The notes beneath the pieces are model-generated. The model saw nothing but the letters and a program-made list of their open reading frames with translations, did no database searches and had not been told where the DNA came from. A stretch of DNA of 64,000 nucleotides, from NCBI RefSeq assembly GCF_900112765.1, contig NZ_FOMZ01000001.1, positions 248,001 through 312,000 on the forward strand. Reading direction: 5' to 3'. The stretch is from Actinopolyspora alba. Lineage in GTDB: Bacteria; Actinomycetota; Actinomycetes; Mycobacteriales; Pseudonocardiaceae. The translations under genes and the position numbers were made by a program. Below are positions 51,057 to 59,680 of the stretch, piece after piece (position 1 is the stretch's first letter; every line of letters starts with the position of its first letter).

Positions 51057-52871
51057 TCACTCTCCGAGCGGGGTGACCACCGACGGGGCGACGTGGTCCC
51101 GGTACAGCGCCTCGACGAGCTCGGCGCGGTTGTCGACGACGGCGGTCGCGTTCACGTACCCCTTGTCGGTGATCTCGCCCGCCTCGATTCGGGGCGGACC
51201 GGCCAGCGGCAGGAACCGTCGCACTCGCGCGGAGGGGGCGGAATCCGCGTTGGCCGCTCGCAGGGCCTCGGCCAGCGTCTCTCGCAGCTTCTCGTGTTCG
51301 AGCAGCTCGGCGATGTCCGCGGCGGAGGTTCCCAACAACTCATTGGCCGGCTCCAGGTTGATCCAGCCGAGTGCCGCCACGTACGGCCGATTCGTACCGA
51401 GCAGTACGACATCGGTGATGAGGGCGGTCGCGTCCAACAACGACCGGCGCACCCGCGCCGTGGATATCCATGTGGCATTGCTCAGCTTGAAGTTCTCGGC
51501 CGCCCTGCCCTCGAACACCAGCCCTCGGGCGGGGACGGTCTCGTCGACGAACCGAGTGAGGTCACCGGTGCGGTAGTACCCCTCGTCGTCGAGGTCCAGC
51601 GATTCACCACCGAGATAGCCCGGGGTGACGGAGGGACCGTGCACCCGGGTTTCCAGCCCCGTCCCGTGCGGTACGAGCTTGACCGAAACGCCGGGAAGCG
51701 GAATGCCGATCCCGGACTCGGCCGACCCGTGTGTCGAGGTGGCCGCCGGTCCCGTTTCGGTCGCTCCCCAGGAGGAGACCACGGCTATGTCGCGCCCGCT
51801 GGTGGCGCGTGCGATCCTCGCCAGACGGGTGCGGAGTTCCCCCGGCATGTCCGCGCCGGCGTAGAGCAGGATCCTCGCTTCGGAGAAGATCCGCTCACCG
51901 AGCGCGGGGTCGCGCTCCACGCGATCGGCCAACATGGCGTACCCGGAAGGCACGTTCACGCATATGGTGGGAGGAACCTCCCGTAGGGCCTCGATCGTGC
52001 GCTCGAAGTCCGCATCGCTCGGTTTGCCGTCGTCCAGATGGATAGTGCCGCCGTTGTAGAGCGCCAAATGGAGATTGTGATTGCCGCCGAAGGTGTGGCT
52101 CCAGGGCAGCCAATCGGTGAGTACCGGTGGCTCATCCGCCAGGAACGGCCAGATCTGCCGCAGCATCTGCTGGTTGGCGCACAACATCCGATGAGTGTTG
52201 CGCACCCCCTTCGGAGTGCCGGTGGATCCGGAGGTGAAAAGGATCTTGGCCACGCTCTCCGGAGTGACTGCCCGACGCGCCCGCCGCACCGCCTCGGAGG
52301 GTTCGGTGGCGCACAGTTCACCGTAGGTGAGCTGGCCATCGCCGGGGGAACGCGAAACGACGGGAACACAGCTTCCCGCTGTGGCGGAGACCACCGTACG
52401 AAGCGCTTGCCGATAGGTCTCACCGTCCTCGGCGTACACCGCCCCGGGGGTGACGAGTTCCGTCATGGCGCGCAACCGCTGATGATCACCGGAGCGCAGC
52501 GAGTAGGCGACACTGACGGGGACAACCGGGATGCCGACGGTGTAACAGGCGAGCGTGATCATCAGATGTTCGAGCGAGTTGCCGGACAGCACCATCATCG
52601 GGCGCGTGCCGTCCAGCCCCCGAGCGAGCAACGAGGCGGCGATGCGCAGGGCGCGGGCCGAGCTGTCGGCATAGCTCGACGAACACCATCGCCCCGCGGA
52701 GTCCCGTTCGGCAGCCAGGACCCGATCGGGAGTGTGCTCCGCCCAGTACCGGAGTACCTCGCCGAGTGAGTCGGGGTGTGCGGCCAGTGGTTCCGCGGCA
52801 CGCAGTACCCGGGTGCCGTCCGGCCGTTCCTCGTCCAGGACGTCGTGGGACGCAAAGGTCGCGAGAGTCAT
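51057..52871 (-). CDS. Cinnamate/ferulate-type acyl-CoA ligase
   Basis: The 604-aa adenylate-forming enzyme has the P-loop FTSGSTGTPKGV, SWGATETGPA (A5-type motif), YYRTGDLTRF (A7) and a C-terminal EITDKGYVN. The N-terminal layout (LGEVLRYWAEHTPDRVLAAERD) and the TDKG ending are those of feruloyl-CoA synthetases rather than 4-coumarate ligases or NRPS A domains. It would activate an aryl-propenoate as CoA thioester. Its ATG shares a base with the PAL stop (TGATG), so translation is coupled and the substrate is most simply the PAL product, cinnamate. Confidence 0.85.
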   Translation of the reverse strand: MTLATFASHDVLDEERPDGTRVLRAAEPLAAHPDSLGEVLRYWAEHTPDRVLAAERDSAGRWCSSSYADSSARALRIAASLLARGLDGTRPMMVLSGNSLEHLMITLACYTVGIPVVPVSVAYSLRSGDHQRLRAMTELVTPGAVYAEDGETYRQALRTVVSATAGSCVPVVSRSPGDGQLTYGELCATEPSEAVRRARRAVTPESVAKILFTSGSTGTPKGVRNTHRMLCANQQMLRQIWPFLADEPPVLTDWLPWSHTFGGNHNLHLALYNGGTIHLDDGKPSDADFERTIEALREVPPTICVNVPSGYAMLADRVERDPALGERIFSEARILLYAGADMPGELRTRLARIARATSGRDIAVVSSWGATETGPAATSTHGSAESGIGIPLPGVSVKLVPHGTGLETRVHGPSVTPGYLGGESLDLDDEGYYRTGDLTRFVDETVPARGLVFEGRAAENFKLSNATWISTARVRRSLLDATALITDVVLLGTNRPYVAALGWINLEPANELLGTSAADIAELLEHEKLRETLAEALRAANADSAPSARVRRFLPLAGPPRIEAGEITDKGYVNATAVVDNRAELVEALYRDHVAPSVVTPLGE

Positions 52872-54484
52872 CACGCATCTCCTTCGAACGCGGCGGTGCG
52901 CAGCTGCCCGGAAGCGATCAGCGAGGTCACTGCTTCGATGTCGCCGTCCAACGGCCTGTCCCGCTCGAGGAAATCCGATACACCGCGGATCCGCTCGTAG
53001 ACCGCGCGGGTGGCGTTGGTGAGCACCTCGGTTCCGCGAAGATCCACGGCCTGGCACAACGCGATCAGGTGGATCGCGGTGACCTGCTGGGCGAGCTCCA
53101 CCACCGAACGGGCGTCGCGCGCGGCGATGGTGCCCATGCTGACCTTGTCCTGGTTGTGGGCCTCGGTGGACCGCGAGAACGAAGTCGCGGGATTCGTCAA
53201 CTTGAGTGCCTCAGCGGTGAGGGCGGAAGCCGTGAGCTGCATCCCCTTGAACCCGTGACACAACCCGGCCTCGTAGTCCTCGGCTTCCGTCCTGGGCGCG
53301 AGGTTCGGGGTCAGACCGTTGTTGAACTTCTCGTCGACGATCAATTCGAGCTGCCGGTCCAGCATGTCGGCGACGCTGGCGACAGCCGTCTTCAACGAGT
53401 CCATGGCCTGTCCGACATGGCCGCCGTAGAAATTGCCCCCGTTACGGACGACCGAGTGCTGCACGTCGAACAGCGGGTTGTCGTTGGAGGAGTTCACCTC
53501 GACCGAGAGCCACTTGTTCACCCAGTCGACCGTGTCCCGCAGTACTCCGGCGACGTGCGGACAGCAACGGACCGAGTAGCGGTCCTGGATCGGGCGTTCC
53601 AGAACCCGAAAGTCCACGTCCGGAGCCGCTTCGGACTGCCCTGCCAGATACTCCGCCTCGTCGACCAGCATGTTCCGGATGGTCTCGGCGCTGGTGATCA
53701 TCCCCGGGTACGGCTTCTGCTCGGCCAGGAAACCGGCGAAGTGTCCGGGGTTTCCGAGCAGCACCTGGGAAGCGAGCGCGGTGCACACCTCGGCCGCGTG
53801 GGCCAGCTGCTCGGCGTCGTGCGCGGCCAGAACAGCGTAGCCGGACATGAACGAAGTGCCGTTGACCAGCGCCAGCCCCTCCTTCGGCTCCAGCGATATC
53901 GGCTCCCGCCCGACTTCGCGCAGCGCCTGCCACGCTGGTTTGCTCTCTTCGCGGTGCCACACGGTCGACTCGCCGGTCAGCATTCCCGCCAGATAGGCCA
54001 ACGGAACCAGATCCCCACTGGCACCCACTGACCCCCGTTCCGGAATCCGCGGCAGGATCCGCTCGTTGATGCAGTCCACCAGCAACTCGACCAGTTCCGG
54101 GCGTACGCCCGACCATCCCCTCGCCAGGCAGTTCGCCCGCACGATCATGGTGGCCCTGGTCACATCGTGTGTCGCGTGTGGTCCGATACCGCAGGAGAGG
54201 AAACGGACCAGGCTGTGCTGCAGCGAACCGGACTTTCGTTTGGAGATCTGACGAGTGTTGCTGTCACCGAAACCCGAGGTGACTCCGTAGATGGGTGCTC
54301 CGGTGTCGATGAGCTGGTGTTTGAATTCGTCGGATCCCGCGATCCGCTGCCGGGCCCCCTCGGAAAGTTCCACTGTCCCGGCCCGCGGGTCCCGGGCGAG
54401 GCGGACGATGTCTTCGAGTGCCACGTCGTGACCGTCCAGCGTCATACTGCCGACGTGCTGGCACGGAACGAGCGATTGTGTCAT
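52871..54484 (-). CDS. Aromatic amino acid ammonia-lyase (PAL-like, MIO family)
   Basis: This 537-aa enzyme of the HAL/PAL family carries the MIO-forming triad Ala155-Ser156-Gly157 in GSVGASGDLVPLAYL. The lid tyrosine is in APIYGVTSGFGD (Tyr66), and NSSNDNPLFD follows later. The selectivity pair after LQHSLV is Phe95-Leu96, as in plant PAL; histidine lyases have Ser-His there and tyrosine lyases usually His-Leu. It should convert L-Phe to trans-cinnamate and ammonia. No hut genes are nearby. An MIO aminomutase giving beta-Phe is the main alternative, but the coupled CoA ligase favours the lyase. ATG 54484 has AGGGG upstream. Confidence 0.85.
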   Translation of the reverse strand: MTQSLVPCQHVGSMTLDGHDVALEDIVRLARDPRAGTVELSEGARQRIAGSDEFKHQLIDTGAPIYGVTSGFGDSNTRQISKRKSGSLQHSLVRFLSCGIGPHATHDVTRATMIVRANCLARGWSGVRPELVELLVDCINERILPRIPERGSVGASGDLVPLAYLAGMLTGESTVWHREESKPAWQALREVGREPISLEPKEGLALVNGTSFMSGYAVLAAHDAEQLAHAAEVCTALASQVLLGNPGHFAGFLAEQKPYPGMITSAETIRNMLVDEAEYLAGQSEAAPDVDFRVLERPIQDRYSVRCCPHVAGVLRDTVDWVNKWLSVEVNSSNDNPLFDVQHSVVRNGGNFYGGHVGQAMDSLKTAVASVADMLDRQLELIVDEKFNNGLTPNLAPRTEAEDYEAGLCHGFKGMQLTASALTAEALKLTNPATSFSRSTEAHNQDKVSMGTIAARDARSVVELAQQVTAIHLIALCQAVDLRGTEVLTNATRAVYERIRGVSDFLERDRPLDGDIEAVTSLIASGQLRTAAFEGDA

Positions 54485-54536
54485 GCGCGCCCCTGCGTAA
54501 CTGTTCGTTCTCCGTGAAGAAGTTCTTTCCGGGACA

Positions 54537-55604
54537 TCAGTGGATACGGAACAATCCGCAGCCGACTTGCCCATCGGGATCCACCGAAGTGACGAGGAGA
54601 ATGTTTCCGCCCGGAACGGGATCGCGTCTTGCCCGGACGAATCCGCCCAGCAGTTGGAAACAGCCGGATGCCCCATCGGTATCGCCGATCAGATGATCGA
54701 CGGCGAATGTCCTGGGCTGGTCGCGGATCGTGCTGCTGACGGCGTGCAACTCCTCGATCCGCGTGGCTCCCTCCGGAGCGGACACGGCGACGGCCCACAC
54801 GTCCTCGGCGACCAGCCCGGAACGACGCAGTGCCCTCGTGATCCGGTGGGCCAGCACCTCACCCGCGGACTCCACCGACGTCGCCGTTCCGAACTCGAGC
54901 GCGAGGATCCCGATCAGGTTCGAGCGACCGTGTCGCCGGGCGGACTCCTCGGATTCGGTCAGAAAGACGCACGCGCCCTCACCGAGCGGTGACCGACGTT
55001 GCCCGTGAGCCTGCTCGACCAGACGACAGCGCTGCTGGTTGAGATCCTCGATCGCGCCTGCCAGGACGACGTCCGCTCGACCACGCTCGTGCATCCGTCG
55101 CGTGTAGTTGAGAGCCGAGAGCCCGGTGAGCCTGCCCGTGGTCACGGTCGAGTTGAGTCCCTTGAGACCGTAGCGGATCGCACACTGCGAACTCGGATAG
55201 TTCATCGCGCTGCCGGGCAGCAGCTTGGGATCCACATGGTACGGCGCCGTTCCGGTCAGTGACTCCCGCATGATGCTCATCGAGCGATCGGCCGTCATCA
55301 TGGCACCGCCCAGCACGATGCCACGTCGCTCGGCGACGGTGCTTTCGGTGTCGTACTCGTCGAGCAGCAGTCCGACGGTCCCCATCGCCAGGGCAGCGGG
55401 CCTGCCCAGCCTGTCGATGTTGACGGAGTCGTCGCCGAGCACGGAACGCACGTCGAAATTCGGGACCCGCGCCACCCCGGGAACGGGCCGACCGTCATCG
55501 GAATCAATTGTGGACAGCGCACACCGTTCGTCCCCGATTCCCGACTCGAACGCGGAGAAGCCGATACCGTACGAGGAAATCACAGAAAACCCGGAGATAA
55601 TCAC
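54537..55604 (-). CDS. KS-beta / chain-length-factor-like protein (third copy)
   Basis: The 355-aa thiolase-fold protein resembles the KS-beta at 41373-42491: RGIVLGGAMMTADRS, ESLTGTAPYHVDPKLLPGSAMNYPSSQCAIRYGLKG match segments there. The nucleophile strand reads TVTTGRLTG with Arg in place of Cys. No His triad motifs remain. No ATG precedes the domain; GTG 55604 (VIISGFSVISSYG) fits the KS N-terminus and has GGGCGG upstream. It heads the KS-beta/PAL/CoA-ligase/isomerase operon. Its KS-alpha partner is not adjacent; the KS at 40100-41359 is the likeliest by elimination. Confidence 0.78.
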   Translation of the reverse strand: MIISGFSVISSYGIGFSAFESGIGDERCALSTIDSDDGRPVPGVARVPNFDVRSVLGDDSVNIDRLGRPAALAMGTVGLLLDEYDTESTVAERRGIVLGGAMMTADRSMSIMRESLTGTAPYHVDPKLLPGSAMNYPSSQCAIRYGLKGLNSTVTTGRLTGLSALNYTRRMHERGRADVVLAGAIEDLNQQRCRLVEQAHGQRRSPLGEGACVFLTESEESARRHGRSNLIGILALEFGTATSVESAGEVLAHRITRALRRSGLVAEDVWAVAVSAPEGATRIEELHAVSSTIRDQPRTFAVDHLIGDTDGASGCFQLLGGFVRARRDPVPGGNILLVTSVDPDGQVGCGLFRIH

Positions 55605-55966
55605 GAATAACTGCCCGCCCTTCGAAAACGATCGGCACGCTTGGTGCCGCGGACCGGGCTCGCCCGGCGTCGGCTTGCTCCACTCATCACACTGTTCTCG
55701 TCCACGAATCGCGGCGGTTTCCGCCGTCGAACGGTGTCCGGTTCCGAATGTCGTCCCCGGGTAAAGCCGGTGATCCTCCCGGGCCGTGTGCTGTGCGTCG
55801 ACTCCGCCGAGGACGCTAGACCAGCTCGGCACGACGCGGGAAGCCAACGAAGCTCACCCTGCAGCTTCCGGCAACACCCGGTTCCCGAGAACGGTCACTC
55901 GCCGACGAGCGGGGGCCGCGCGCCGCGTCCGCGCGGGCAGTGGAGCTCCCCGAGTCGGGCGAGGCA
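55605..55966. other. Intergenic region, right boundary of the biosynthetic cluster
   Basis: About 360 bp without a credible gene. The left part should carry the promoter of the KS-beta/PAL operon; the right part is the 3' flank of the LysR gene. No integration site or mobile element is visible. Confidence 0.5.
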
Positions 55967-56839
55967 TCACAGCAACTCCAGCAGCGCGTGCAGCGCCGGG
56001 TTGTCGTTGCCGTTCCGCCAGGCCAGGTGCAGCTCCACCGGTTCCGGTTCGGGCAGGCGCACCTCCCGGAACACGACACCGTCCAGCCGGAGCCGGGTGG
56101 CGATGGAGGGCACGAGGGTGATCCCCAGCCCCACCTCCACCAGCGCCAGCAGGGTGTGCACCTGGCTCACGTGCTGCACGTAGTTCGGCCGCACCGCGGC
56201 ATCCCGGAAGACGCCCACCAGCAGCTCGTGGAAGTAGCGCGCCTCGGAGGGCGAGTAGGTCACCACGTCGGCGCCGTCGAAGGCGCTCAACTCCAACGGT
56301 CCGGGTTCCGAGGCCAGCGGGTGTTTCACGGGCAGCGCCGCCAGCAGCGGCTCACGGCGCAGCAGCCGGGAGCACAGGTCCTGCCTGCCCGGCGGTCGCA
56401 CCAGCCCGAGGTCGAGCGCTCCGGAGGAGAGCCGTTCGAGCTGCTCCCTGGTGACCAGTTCGCGCAGCACGAGCTCGACGTGCGGCAGGTGCTGTCGAGC
56501 CGTGTCGATCATCCCGCCCAGCACACCGTAGGCCGAGGTGGCGGTGAATCCCACCCGCACCACCCCTTCCTGGCCCTCGGTCACCCGACGCACCGAGAGC
56601 GCGGCGCTGTCGGCCTCGTAGAGCAGCCTGCGAGCGTCCGGCAGGAACGCACGCCCGGCCGGGGTGAGCCACACCGTCCGGCTGTCCCGGTGGAACAGCC
56701 GGACCTGTAGTTCCTTCTCCAGTTGCTGGATCTGCCGACTCAGCGGGGGCTGGGTCATGCGCAGCCGCTGCGCGGCCCTCCCGAAGTGGCCTTCCTCGGC
56801 GACCGCGACGAAACCGGACAGCTGGGTCAGTGTGAACAT
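55967..56839 (-). CDS. LysR-family transcriptional regulator
   Basis: The 290-aa full-length LysR has an N-terminal winged helix (FVAVAEEGHFGRAAQRLRMTQPPLSRQIQQLE, residues 10-41) and a co-inducer domain starting about residue 92 (VVRVGFTATSAYG). The ATG faces the kdgD gene across 108 bp, the classic arrangement in which a LysR protein controls its divergent neighbour and itself. It probably senses a sugar acid or pathway intermediate. Nothing links it to the peptide cluster. Confidence 0.88.
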   Translation of the reverse strand: MFTLTQLSGFVAVAEEGHFGRAAQRLRMTQPPLSRQIQQLEKELQVRLFHRDSRTVWLTPAGRAFLPDARRLLYEADSAALSVRRVTEGQEGVVRVGFTATSAYGVLGGMIDTARQHLPHVELVLRELVTREQLERLSSGALDLGLVRPPGRQDLCSRLLRREPLLAALPVKHPLASEPGPLELSAFDGADVVTYSPSEARYFHELLVGVFRDAAVRPNYVQHVSQVHTLLALVEVGLGITLVPSIATRLRLDGVVFREVRLPEPEPVELHLAWRNGNDNPALHALLELL

Positions 56840-56873
56840 CGATGCTTTCGGGGTATTGGTGGATGCTTAATCG

Positions 56874-56901
56874 GAGTTAGACGTGCATCGATGGTTAACT
56901 C
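56874..56901. promoter_or_regulatory. Candidate LysR operator
   Basis: The inverted repeat GAGTTA-N16-TAACTC lies midway between the divergent LysR and kdgD starts. Location and symmetry fit a LysR recognition site; the short arms make it tentative. Confidence 0.4.
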
Positions 56902-56947
56902 TAGCGTCACCTCCAACCAACGTTCTTAACCGGAGGAAGACGAACCG

Positions 56948-57868
56948 ATGCCCCACCTCTCACCATCCGAGGTCGCCCGACGGCTGGCTTCCGGGCTGCT
57001 CTCGTTCCCGGTGACACACTTTCGGCAGGACCTGAGCCTCGACGAGTCCGCCTACCGCGCGAACATCCGATGGCTGGGCGGGTACGGGGCCGCCGGGCTG
57101 TTCGCGGCGGGCGGGACCGGGGAGTTCTTCTCCCTCACCCCGGCCGAGGTCGAGACGATGGTCACCGCCGCGGTCGAGGAGGTGCCACGGGACCTGCCGG
57201 TGATCGCCCCCGCCGGATACGGCACGGCCACCGCGGTGGAGATGGCCCGGGCCGCCGAGCGGTCGGGAGCGCACGGACTGCTGTTGCTGCCGCCCTACCT
57301 CACCGAGGCCGACCAGGAGGGGCTCGCGGCGCACGTTCGCCGCGTCTGCGCCGCCACCGACCTCGGCGTGATCGTCTACAGCCGTGCCAACGCGATCTTC
57401 ACCGACACCACGGTGGCGCGACTGGCCGAGGACTGCCCGAACCTGATCGGTTTCAAGGACGGCGTCGGCGACATCGAGCGGATGACGCGCATCTACTCCC
57501 GCCTGGGCGACCGCCTCACCTACATCGGAGGGCTGCCCACCGCCGAGACGTTCGCACTGCCCTACCTGGAAATGGGTGTGAGCACGTACTCCTCGGCGAT
57601 GTTCAACTTCGTGCCCGAGTTCGCCCTGCGGTTCTACGAGGCGGTGCAGCGCCGGGACCGGAACACGGTCCACCGCTACCTGAACGAGTTCGTACTGCCC
57701 TACTGCGAGATCAGGGACCGCCGGGCCGGTTACGCGGTCAGCATCGTCAAGGCGGGCATGCGGGCGATCGGCCGTCCCGCGGGGCCGGTGCGGACGCCGC
57801 TGGTGGATCTGGACGAAACCGAGCAGGCGATGCTCGACAACCTCGTGCAACGGATCTCGAAGGAGTGA
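56948..57868 (+). CDS. kdgD: 5-dehydro-4-deoxyglucarate dehydratase
   Basis: This 306-aa enzyme of the DapA/N-acetylneuraminate lyase family begins [13 protein letters not shown]. The family loop [13 protein letters not shown], the tyrosine in [10 protein letters not shown] and the Schiff-base lysine in [10 protein letters not shown] are visible. FPVTxF and YSRANA are characteristic of KdgD, which dehydrates and decarboxylates 5-keto-4-deoxyglucarate to 2-oxoglutarate semialdehyde. The downstream dehydrogenase would finish the route to 2-oxoglutarate. It belongs to D-glucarate/galactarate catabolism; the first dehydratase is not in the window. Confidence 0.88.
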   Translation: MPHLSPSEVARRLASGLLSFPVTHFRQDLSLDESAYRANIRWLGGYGAAGLFAAGGTGEFFSLTPAEVETMVTAAVEEVPRDLPVIAPAGYGTATAVEMARAAERSGAHGLLLLPPYLTEADQEGLAAHVRRVCAATDLGVIVYSRANAIFTDTTVARLAEDCPNLIGFKDGVGDIERMTRIYSRLGDRLTYIGGLPTAETFALPYLEMGVSTYSSAMFNFVPEFALRFYEAVQRRDRNTVHRYLNEFVLPYCEIRDRRAGYAVSIVKAGMRAIGRPAGPVRTPLVDLDETEQAMLDNLVQRISKE

Positions 57869-57873
57869 GAACG

Positions 57874-59457
57874 ATGACGCGACCCACCGGACACATGCTC
57901 GTCGCCGGAACGGAGATCGCCGGCAAGGGCGCGGGGATCCGTGCCGTCGATCCGGCCACCGGGCAAACCCTGGAGCCGGAGTTCGGCCACGGCAGCCCCG
58001 CCGATGTCGACCGCGCCTGCACCGCCGCCGAGGAGGCGTTCCCCGTCTACCGCGCCGCCCCGCGCAACGACCGCGCGGCGCTGCTGGACCGGATCGCCGA
58101 CAACATCGACGCGCTCAACGAGACGCTGGTCGAACGCGCGCACTCCGAGAGCGGGCTGCCGAAGGCACGACTGACCGGCGAGGTCGGCCGCACCACCGGG
58201 CAGCTGCGGATGTTCGCCTCATTGGTCCGACAGGGCGACTTGGAGGCGCCACGCGTCGACCCGTCACCCGCCGCCGACGGCTCCCGTTCGCGGCCCGACA
58301 TCAGGCAGCGTCGGATTCCGCTGGGACCGGTGGCGGTGTTCGGCGCGAGCAACTTCCCGCTGGCCTTCTCCGTCGCGGGTGGTGACACCACCTCCGCGCT
58401 GGCCGCCGGTTGCCCGGTGGTGGTCAAGGCGCACGACGCCCACCCCGGCACCTGCGAGCTGGTCGCGCGAGCCGTGACCCGGGCGGTCACCGAGCTCGAC
58501 ATGCCCGCAGGCACCTTCTCGATGCTGTTCGGCTCCGGGCCCGAGCTGGGCACCGCACTGGTGACGGACCCGCGGATCCAGGCGGTCGGCTTCACCGGTT
58601 CCCGCTCCGGCGGACTGGCGCTGCTGGCGGCGGCGCAGTCACGGCCGCGCCCGATCCCGGTGTTCGCGGAGATGAGCAGCACCAACCCGGTGTTCCTGCT
58701 GCCGAACGCGCTCGCCGAGCGGGCCGGGGACATCGCCACCGGTTTCGTCGGGTCGCTGACCTCGGGAGCAGGCCAGTTCTGCACCAACCCGGGGCTGGTC
58801 GTCGCGGTCGACGGTCCGGAACTGCGGGAGTTCCTGAGCGCCGCCGCCGACTCGGTCGCGGCGAGCGAACCGAGCACGATGCTCACACCCGACATCGCCC
58901 ACGCCTACGCGGACCGGCTGGGCGAGCTCGCGGCACACCCCTCGGTCGAGGAACTGGCACGGGGAACCGGGACGGACCGGCCGAACACCTGCCGCCCCGC
59001 TCTGCTGGCCACCGATGCGGGCGAGTTCCTCGCCGACGAGTCGCTCCACCAGGAAGTGTTCGGCGCGTGCTCGCTGGTGGTCCGGTGCCGCGACGCCGAG
59101 CAGCTCCGCGAGGTCGCGCGGAACCTGGAGGGCCAGCTGACCGCCACGGTGCACGCCGCGACGGCCGACCACCCCGAGGCCGCCGCGCTGCTGCCACTGC
59201 TGGAACGGTGCGCGGGGCGCGTCCTGTTCGACGGCTGGCCGACCGGGGTTCAGGTGGGTCACGCGATGGTCCACGGTGGGCCGTTCCCCGCCACCTCGGA
59301 CTCCCGGGGCACCTCGGTGGGCACCCTGGCCGTGGAGCGGTTCCTGCGGCCGGTCGCCTACCAGGACGTCCCCGAGGCACTGCTGCCCGACTCCGTCGCG
59401 CCGGGCAACCCCGAACAGCTGTGGCGCCGGGTCGACGGCGAACCGGGACGGCACTGA
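57874..59457 (+). CDS. 2-oxoglutarate semialdehyde (2,5-dioxovalerate) dehydrogenase
   Basis: This 527-aa NAD(P)-dependent aldehyde dehydrogenase lies five bases after kdgD. Motifs: FGASNFPLAFSVAGGDT (cofactor entry), VVVKAHDAHPGT, FTGSRSGG, the general base in FAEMSSTNPVF, and the nucleophile in GAGQFCTNPGLV. The HAHPGT-like segment and the FxEMSSxNPV motif are typical of 2-oxoglutarate semialdehyde dehydrogenases of sugar-acid catabolism. It converts the KdgD product to 2-oxoglutarate. Confidence 0.85.
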   Translation: MTRPTGHMLVAGTEIAGKGAGIRAVDPATGQTLEPEFGHGSPADVDRACTAAEEAFPVYRAAPRNDRAALLDRIADNIDALNETLVERAHSESGLPKARLTGEVGRTTGQLRMFASLVRQGDLEAPRVDPSPAADGSRSRPDIRQRRIPLGPVAVFGASNFPLAFSVAGGDTTSALAAGCPVVVKAHDAHPGTCELVARAVTRAVTELDMPAGTFSMLFGSGPELGTALVTDPRIQAVGFTGSRSGGLALLAAAQSRPRPIPVFAEMSSTNPVFLLPNALAERAGDIATGFVGSLTSGAGQFCTNPGLVVAVDGPELREFLSAAADSVAASEPSTMLTPDIAHAYADRLGELAAHPSVEELARGTGTDRPNTCRPALLATDAGEFLADESLHQEVFGACSLVVRCRDAEQLREVARNLEGQLTATVHAATADHPEAAALLPLLERCAGRVLFDGWPTGVQVGHAMVHGGPFPATSDSRGTSVGTLAVERFLRPVAYQDVPEALLPDSVAPGNPEQLWRRVDGEPGRH

Positions 59458-59680
59458 AGCGGGCGGTCGAAAGCACTTTCCGCCGGATCCTTCCGCCCCC
59501 AGCAGGAGGCGATAATGCCTACCGCGGGGACGGCTCACTTGGAACGGGTAGCTCCGTAACCCCGGGTTGGCCGCGGCTGCCGCAGCCTCGATCTCACCCA
59601 AGTCGGTGGAGATCCCGAAAGCATTGCGAATCGTCAGCACCGAGTAGTGACTATTCCACGAATTACCGAGGTTTTTGCTG

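Noticed and set aside
52871-54484. Histidine ammonia-lyase (HutH) for histidine catabolism
   Set aside because: The selectivity pair is Phe-Leu, no hutU/hutI genes are nearby, and the gene is coupled to an aryl-CoA ligase.
57070-57873. 795-aa plus-strand frame reaching back into kdgD from the dehydrogenase
   Set aside because: Only the part from ATG 57874 matches aldehyde dehydrogenases; the earlier part is kdgD in another frame.
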